Below are positions 36,301-45,300 of a stretch of DNA of 64,000 nt, one piece after another. The stretch lies in the NCBI GenBank assembly GCA_902728285.1, contig CACVBU010001012.1, positions 485,193 to 549,192 of the forward strand. Reading direction: 5' to 3'. The notes beneath the pieces were generated by a model. It did not search any database, was not told the DNA's origin, and saw only the letters and a list, made by a program, of their open reading frames with translations. A program made the position numbers and the translations under genes. The number at the start of each line of letters is the position of its first letter. Position 1 is the stretch's first letter. This DNA comes from Clytia hemisphaerica. Its lineage: Eukaryota > Cnidaria > Hydrozoa > Leptothecata > Clytiidae.

Positions 36301-39300
36301 AGTGGAACACGAGCGAATGTGATATATTTGTATTTGTTATAGACGGGCAGCTGAGGTCACAAAAAAATTGGACGGGGTGCGAAGAATCCCAATTGAAAAT
36401 ATACAACCTAAATATCAACGGGAAGAAGCCATCAACGGGAATACTTATTATCTCATCGGGTGGTTAGGCGACGGGCATTCTCTAATAATTCTCCATTCGG
36501 CGTCCGGTCATTTTAAATGGAAACAAAAGTTAAAAAGGGTGCGCTATCAGTGAAAGTTATCGTGACATGTTATGACAGAAAGTATGATTGATAAACTTGG
36601 TGGAATTATAAAACAAATTTGTTGTCAAAGAGATTTAACAGTAAGTGAAAATATCAACAAGTCCCATGTTGCGTACACTCGTCCCAAGTTGGAGCAGTTG
36701 ACGGTACTAGACAGTCCGGTGTAGTCCGGTGTGCACTTTTGAAAATTTAATGAAGAAAACACCAGACAAAAAATAACGCCGGAATGTCCGGTGTATCGGC
36801 AGGGTCGTATGAAGACAAACACGTCAAACAAATTTAGACAGTAGCTGTATGTACTTTTGTATACTTTATCAAATTCCAATAACATTATAACACCATCAAT
36901 CCCCCCTCTAGAGGCAAACAAGAAAAATATGTTTTTATTGCAAAAACTACTGTAATAAAAAGCAACAATAAAAAGTATCAGAAAATTCAACATAAACAAA
37001 AACTTGAGCAAAACGGATTTAAACCTTCATAAGATGTAGAAAAAGAATCCCCTTGATGAAAATCATGTGTTTGATTTGCCGAGTTAAAAAAATAAATGAC
37101 AGAAATTGAAGCTTGCAACAGATTCACACTGGAAATACTTTGGAACAACACTTTATCGACTTATCGCTTGAGCCGCCATCTTGAAACACCACATTATGAT
37201 CTGTAAAAACAACATACGCTAAAAGTACCCATAAAGTTAACCCGATCGGAAGAAAGTTTAGAAATCAAAGTGAGATCGGGAAATCGGATTTTTTTTTTTT
37301 GCCGTCTTATGATGATGGAAGAAAATTTTACCTATTTGAATGCTCAGCTTAGGCTGACCAATAAATAGAGAGTGTAAAAGAAAGTTTTTTATGATTGGTT
37401 TTGAAAGTGAGCCTTTCTTGTCTGGAGATTTTTTGTGTGTAAGAAAGGAACGTCTAAGTGTGGTGTAACATAAACTTAGAATCGTCATAACTTTTGATTG
37501 AGTTATCGAAACTGGACGGAATTTCCTAAGCAGCTTCCTCAATATAAAATGCGCCCCCATTCATTCACATTATACTAGGTTCAACATGCCATTTAAATCA
37601 ATCTGAATCAATTGACTATGTGATTAATATTACTAGACAGCAAACCGTGCCCCCGGGGAGGCAAAATAGGGTACGGGGACGTGCCGCTTGTCAGGATTCC
37701 TTTTTTAGGCTCTGAAGATATCTGACAGGTTCCCAAATTTACTAATTTTCAGGATGTGTATCTGACAGGGTCGATTTTTTATTATTTTAAAAATTCATAT
37801 CTGACAGGATCCACTTTTCAAACCCCTGCGGCACGTTTCCGTCGGCCGTCAAGGTCAATGCCCCCCCCCCCGGACCGTGCACACTCAACCACTCAACTAT
37901 AAACGAGAGGCGGCCTTAACTGGAGAAAAAATAAATAAATCAACATAAAAATGCATATTATAAAGCGGCCGCCTCGGATACTTTCTCAGAGAATAAAGAG
38001 CAGGTTTAACTTTAAGACATTCTAACGAAAAGATTTATGTGAAATTCCAAGGATGAAATAATCTATCGCATCTCTGTCTGCTTTGGACAAATTCAACTTT
38101 GTGTGAAACTTTTTCTTGTCTGAAGTTCAACCGAGCTTTTTAACCTCTTTGGCTTTAACATCGAATTAGGTTTCTTGGTTGTACTTCCTTCTAATCGTTT
38201 TAAGCTTATTGGGCTGACCTTCCAGCGCAGCTGGTTTATTTAACGTTAGGAAAAGCAGCAATCTGTAATTCGTCACAAATGAATTGAATCTCTCTCTCTC
38301 TCTCTCTTCTTCTTCTTCCAGCTACACCAACGTCGGACGACGACGTTCAAACTGACGGAGAAGATGACGACGATGATGACGAGGTCAGTTTTTTATTTTC
38401 TGACAACTTGGTTTGTAACCTGTTTGTAATTTCCCATTCGTTTATCTTGCACATAACATAAGAAAGACACTCTCTGGTACCAAGTATTCTGGTCAACAAC
38501 CAGATTTTTCCAGGTGTTTTCTTTTTAAAGGGCTCTTAATATTTTTAATTTCGCATAGCAAAAGTATTACGATAGCCTTTTGCGGCGGTGTAATAAAAAA
38601 TTTAGAAAACGAAAGTGCTTTAGAACCTTCTCGAACATTCTCGAATATCTTAAAGATTGACTCACTCGCTAAGATAAAATTTAAGGTTTTGTCAGTCTGC
38701 AAGTCCAGGTAGACGCAACCAAGCATTTGTAAACATTGCTCGTTTTTAAATATGGTGGTTTTCAGCATGCTGTCAGCTGCTGCTTGTTTGTATTTTTTGT
38801 GCTTTTTAGAGTTATTTAAAACGCTTTTATCTCTTTTAGCATAGTATTTTATGTTTGTGTAGTTAGTAAATGCACCAATAAAGTGATATGAATCTTACAA
38901 TTAAAGAGTTGCTCTTGAACATCACCATATATGCATATCACTACAACAACACAGACAGCAGATGATCTTTTTTACAGGTAGAAATAGGTGTGGGATTAAG
39001 TTGTGTATGACAAACTATCAGTTATTAAGTATTTCGAAGAGGATTCTATGGCAGGGGTTATCTGGGGGGTACTTACTTGGGCAATAATCAATAGGTATCG
39101 ATAATCTAATGACATTAAAAACCAGACCAGGCAGGACCAGGCCAGGATCAATCGAACTTAATGTTTTCCTCTCTGACCCTTTATCAGCGATTTCGATCTT
39201 TTATTACTTTATTATTCCCAGGTTTAAGATATTGGAATTAGATGATGGATGTCAACATTAGACAAATTTACGGTATCGATTATGGGAACCAATTGATTAT

Positions 39301-42300
39301 GGTCATTGATGTAGAAATGTACCTGTCGTTTTGTATAAGATTTTTTCTGCACTAAGATCCCTTTGCAACTGTTCTAGCGAAAATAGACCAGCACTTAGGG
39401 TTGTTGAAAAACAAACTTCTGAAAGTTAAGCAATTTCATTAAAGATTATCATTATCTTTAGAACCGCTTTCAATCTTATACAAAACAACGATATGAATCC
39501 AGGGCAAGCAACAGCAATAAAAAAGTTTTAGCTTTAAGGGAAGGAATTTTTAGGCAGAAAGAAAATTAACCTTAAAGGGATTATTAGATGATTTTTGATA
39601 TTTGGATTAGAGATACCTTTTATGGTTCTAAGAAACACCTTCAAAGTTTTTGACCCAATTATTTTCCAAAGCTGAAATATTTGACTTTGAATTTTCAAAT
39701 TTTTACTTGAAAACAATAAAAATTCAAGGTAAAGACTGTGTAAAGACTCATTTTTACACATTTCAAAGTCAAATATCTCAGCTTGGGAAAAAATCGGTTC
39801 AAAAGATTTAGAGGTGTCTCTCTGGACCATAAAAGGTATCTCTAAGCCAAATATAAAAAATCATCTGATAAACCCCTTTAAAATTGTCCTGAAATCCCAA
39901 CTTAATTCCCACCCATTTACAGCCAATCAAAAATATTTCATTTATTTTTTCAAATTTGTGCTTTTTTGAGTCATTTTTCTTATTTAGTAATATATTGCCA
40001 AAAATACCCCTTACTGGCAAAATCAAACTCCTGTTTCATATTTTTTTTTCAATGTAACAGCCAAAATAAATGCCTGCAAAGTTAACCTGATAACAGATTG
40101 TGTCTTTTCTGGCCCAGTACGCTGAAGCTCTAAAGACGTGGGCGAAAATATACAGTTATACAGAGTTTTTAGCGATCTTTAGAGCTTCAGCGTGTCGCGT
40201 TAAGAAAACTCCACAGCTGCTATCAGGTTAGCCAAAGTTGATTGTATTTGATTTTGTTCGATTGAGGTAGTATTGTATCTAATGTCATTAAGGTATGTGG
40301 ATACTTTACTTTTTAATCATCTTCTCAGGACCCATTTATAAAGTAAAAAGTTATTCATCATCGTTGGAAAGATAATTATTAGGGTTGAATAATCTAGAAG
40401 ATTAAAAGTTTTTTAAGTACACGTTTTTTTTTATATAAGGAACCTTAACTTTGCTCTGAGCCTGGAGTTCCTTATTTTTACAGAAAATTTCAGCCTCAAA
40501 GTTCCTTTTGAGTTCCTTATTTACATAGCTAGTTCAAGTGAAAACTCTTACTTTTACTGTTCCTTAGAACTTATTTTCTTATTCTTAGCCTGAGCAGTTC
40601 CTTAACAATTCCTTATTTTTTGGACTACTTTCAGCCTCGAGTTCCTTATAAACGTGTTCCTTATAAAAAAAAAAAACGTGTATTGAGAAATTATATGAAG
40701 AAAAGTGAAAGAAGGTTGAAAAAGGAAGATTCTTACTTCTTGCTTGCTATGACCGTTTGAACATAGAGGATTTTGAATCTCTGCACAAATTTTACGTATG
40801 TTATATTGAGATAAAAAGTTACGAGCCCTGTGGAGTAGGACGATAACACCCAAAAATGACCAAAATATAGCAAAATATATACTTTGAGCTTTTAAAATTT
40901 AGGAAAACTTTCACTTTATGGTCATTTTCGATACGACTTGATTTTCACTTTTTGTGTAGTCCATGTGTGTTTTTTCGCCAGTCAGAGTTTTTTGTCCCCG
41001 AGTCACTTCAGATATTTTCTGGCTGGTCTTTTTGATCTTTTTGCATTTCCATCCATATCCAGTGTCTTAATATTTTTCAGATTTTCGTATCTTTCTTGGA
41101 TAAAAATAGGCCTAAAAGACAGCCAAAAATGACCAAAAATAGCAAGAATAACCAACTTCAGTCGTTTAATATTATTGTTTCATTCTATGATCTATCTATC
41201 ATCTATGAATAATCGTGCAATGTGCGAAATTTTCGACTCTAAGTCGACTTGTTTCATTCAATTCTCTACAGGAAGGGGACGCTGTGGAAGCCGAACTGGA
41301 CAAACCAGAAACCATCAGCGCCATGAAAAATGAACAGAGTGGTGAAGATCTCCTCCAACAAAGATACACTAACGTAACAGCAACCTGTCCTTTTTTTTAC
41401 CTGTGAATATTTGTTGGAAAACGAATTTTATTGTACTTTTAAGAAACCAGCCCCTAGGTGTGAGGTGACCTGTTAACAACAATAAAATATAAAATCTAAT
41501 AATCTAATAATAATTTATTAAATAATTTTTTCAGTCCATTTCATCGAATTCTCCAAGCAAGAAGCCGAAGAAGATCAAAAGCGTAATTTTTTTATTCGTT
41601 TATTTTTTTATTCATTCATTCTTTTTTGTGTGAAATTGTCTTTGTTCAACACAGCACCTATTGAAAAGGTTGGCTTTCGACAATGCCAAATTTTAAACTT
41701 TATTCTATAAGAAGCAACCAACAGCATGTTTTCTCCCCAGGGTGAGATACTAGGTTTACGAGATGACGGGTATGTGCCACCTGACTTTTGGCGGTGGGAC
41801 CTTGGAGGGACTAAACCTGATCCTTAAAGGGATCGAACTAAAGGAAAACCCGAATTTTTTTTAAATCATATGACCCTTCTTGGGACTATTTTGCTTGAAA
41901 TTTTGAAGGTCGAAAAGGTTGCCCTTAAGGGTGGCGCATACCCGTACCCTCCTTTTTCCTAAGTGATTCCCACCGGGTTTTTGCCTTTCAGTCTTTAGAT
42001 CCCGATTTACCGTACACGCGACCGCTCACACCTGCATCCAGAGCTCAAAACAGATCTTCAATCAATAACCAATCTAGTAAGTCGATTAATAGATCAAATT
42101 TTGCTGCACCTTAATAAATTGGAATTCATCAAAGTAAGGTTTTAGAAATGTGTACGTTTTTCAGGAGTTCGGGAGAAATTGCCACACACTACAACAGATA
42201 TAGACTATGCTATAGTTTAATAAAGAATAACCTCAAACACGCAAATTAGCAGTCGGACGGAAAATCTGTCCGCTCGGGCGAAAAATAGTCGGAGGGGCTC

Positions 42301-45300
42301 AATGTCTTAAACACAGACTCTATTTTGCGCCGCGCAACATATTACGTTTTATAATATACAACAATGTCATATCACAATATCATAATAGTATATTACACGG
42401 ACGTTAGCATTGCTACAACGGATAGAATTCGCTTCAATCAATCCTTATTTCATTTTTCGTTTAAGTATCTTACGTCGGAGGTGCGGATATGAATCCGACT
42501 ATCTCGTTTGAAAGACCACGAACGTCCTCAGGGAAGGGAGCGCGAAAAACTACTCCTGCTGGTGAGAAATTATTTATTTACAAGTTTAATTTTAGGTGTT
42601 TAGAATACACCTTTTCGACCGTAGCCGCCAATGCCGCGCGAGTATTTTTTGTCCGTGTTACCACCCTAAAATCGTCCCAGTCTTTTTTCGCACCTATAGA
42701 CAATAGAAAAAGGTGTCAAAAATGGATTGGATCGAGTTTAAGGACGCTGACCATAGTGAACTTTTAATATTTGCCACTTACAAAATATAAATTTCTACTT
42801 GATGTAGCTAACAAAACTGTGACATGTTATACATATTATGTTAGGCCAATTATTCTCAAGTCTGAAAATTCACAATGAGAAAATTTGATGAAGAAGAAAA
42901 TGAAGACTTTCGCGAAGAAGAGTATTTCAACTTTGAAGAGCTTAGTTTCGGCGAAGAAAAAACATTTTGAGAAAATTTTTGCGGTAAATGGTGTATCTTT
43001 TATCGAACTAAAATTATTTTTTCGGAAAATTTTTCTAAAAGCTTATTTGCTTCAAATTCTTGAAAATAGTGCTTTTTGACCAATTTTTCATCCCAATTAT
43101 TTATAGAAAAACAGCCATAACTTTTAATGCATTAATTTAGAATTTTTTTCCGAAAAATTTAAAACAGTTCAATTCTTTGCAAACAGCTTGAAAAAACTTC
43201 AAAACAAAAAGGTTAATTACCCATTAAAACTTAGCAATTTTTATAAAAGAATGCCACATATTATTAACGTCTTTTTAAAGTTCATAGCGTTATTTTTGCA
43301 ATTAAATTCTTAATTACTCTTAAGGGATTTGATTAAAAAGCGATTTATAAGGCAAGTCTTTGGTCGTGTTCACACTACAGACCTTCCTTAATAAAAATGT
43401 AGTTAGGAGAATCTTTTGTTGACTACAATACAGAACGTGCATTTAACAAAGAGTCGAACGCGTAGTATTGTAATTTTTAATCGATCTTCCTTAATTAAGA
43501 GTCGTAGGCTCTATTGTCTTAAGGGTAGGGTAGAGGCTTCCCTTAAAACAAAAGATTTTATTAAGGAAGCATAAACAAAGAATGTGTGTAGTGAACAAAA
43601 AGTTTTACGATTTCAAAAACGAATGAACTGAGGAAAAAATTAGAAATAGTGCAAACGGTGTTGTTGATGTCTAAGATGAATGCAGTTAATGAGTAAAACC
43701 ATTAGAAAAAATATGTTTGCGGATTTCAAGTGATGTATGGATACCAATATCAACCAATCACAGGTGAAATCGAAACTCTCAATAAAAATCGACCAATGAG
43801 AAGCCTTAAGCAAGATCAATTACCGTGTTATAATAGATCTCGTGAACCTACAAAGAACTGTAATAAACCAGTGTATTCATCCATCATAAATCTCTTTGTT
43901 TGTTGGTAATGGATTTAATTAAGTAAGGTTTGCAGTGTGAACACGACCTTTGTTAAAAGTGTTAATAAAGAACCTATAACATAACTTTTATGTCCAAATA
44001 CTAAAATCAATTTTCCGACTATGGTCAGAGCATGGAGGTAATAAAAATATAGATGAAGATACCACTCCTACTATTCTATTGTATTGTATCGTTGATAGCA
44101 AACTGTTGCTTTGTTGCTTTGGGAAAAAGCCATTAATTTTGCTTTCGCTCATGGGAATACTTGAGTCGAAGAGAATTTGAATAGAATCACGCTACATTTT
44201 TAATTTGTTCATTGTGTGATGACAGTTTTGTTTATAAAACATAAGACAAGAAGCCCGTTGGGCGTGAAGGCCCAGCAAAAGTGAAATTTTTGCGCGCGAC
44301 TTTCGCGAATTTCGGAATTTCTAAAAATTCCAAAAAATGTTTAACAAGATTTCAAATTTCCCCCAGGAAAGGGATGGCCAAAAGATTTAAAATTTTACTG
44401 CGTCGAACAAAACACAATGAAAAATAAGTCAACAAGGATAATTCTCCCTTTCTTCATTTCTTAGAACAGGGAAACGTAGCATCATGGAAAAAGTTCCAAT
44501 CTTGTTCAAATTTACACATGAGCTGCGTTTTAGTCTCCATTGCCATAATCCATTAATAATCGGTATTTGAAATAATTCTGTGTTGCGAGTTTAAAAAATC
44601 AAGCCACCAATCGTTAAACGAGACAGATCCAGAAATAACCATTTTCACACGTAGCATCATGGAAAAAGTTCCAATCTTGTTCCAATTTACACATTAACTC
44701 CATTTTAGTGTCCATTAACAAATTCCAGAATCAGTTTACTTGAAATAATTCTGTGTCGAGTACGTTGTCGAGTTTGAAAATCATGCCACGTCCCACTGTC
44801 ACTGTACTGACCGTTGTTTAACAGCGACAGATCCAGAAGCAACATTGTGTCTTATTTGAATTTACACATTTCAGTTTATTTATTTCTATATTAGAAGCCA
44901 TTATTTCCTAAAAATAAAGTCTTTTTGAAAACAAGAAACTTAAAATGACAGTGATTTAAGGAAGAATTTTCAGCCCTAAAGCTTTATGAAAACTTGAGCA
45001 AAAACTATAAGATATGACAGAATGTTGAAAAAGGTTTACAAAGAAAAATCACTAGAAGGTTTCTTTGGTTTGAAAGTCTCTAAAGCAAAGAAAATGTTCA
45101 AGAAAGTATGAATCAACACGAATCAATTTCCTCGCTTCGACCGCCATCTTGTTTTGTTTGAAAACATTTGTTGTTTAAGGAGCGCGAAATCAGAAAATAT
45201 ATCTTTTTTAGCCAGTACCCGACTTTAGCAAGCTTTTCCCTGTCCAGACGGCAAAAAGTGTGGTACTGGTATTAAGCGCCGGTTCTCTAAAAAAGGACAG

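Larger units (their letters stand above)
33199..38243. mobile_element. 5-kb composite element with hairpin ends, in ARMC9 intron 16
   Basis: AAATAAACCAGCCGAGGCTGG followed by AAGGTCAGCC at the left is matched in inverted orientation at the right (CCAGCTGCGCTGG hairpin, AAGGTCAGCC). A third, internal hairpin end lies at 33521-33550. Contents: a 30-T run (33331-33360), a 184-bp tandem array, a palindromic MITE, a Pack-like element and a MITE. A related hairpin (GCCCGTTGGGC) opens another such unit at 44.2 kb. Confidence 0.5.

Noticed and set aside
36625..37011. 128-aa minus-strand ORF
   Set aside because: Overlaps the right arm of the 36007 element; composition is that of translated AT-rich repeat.
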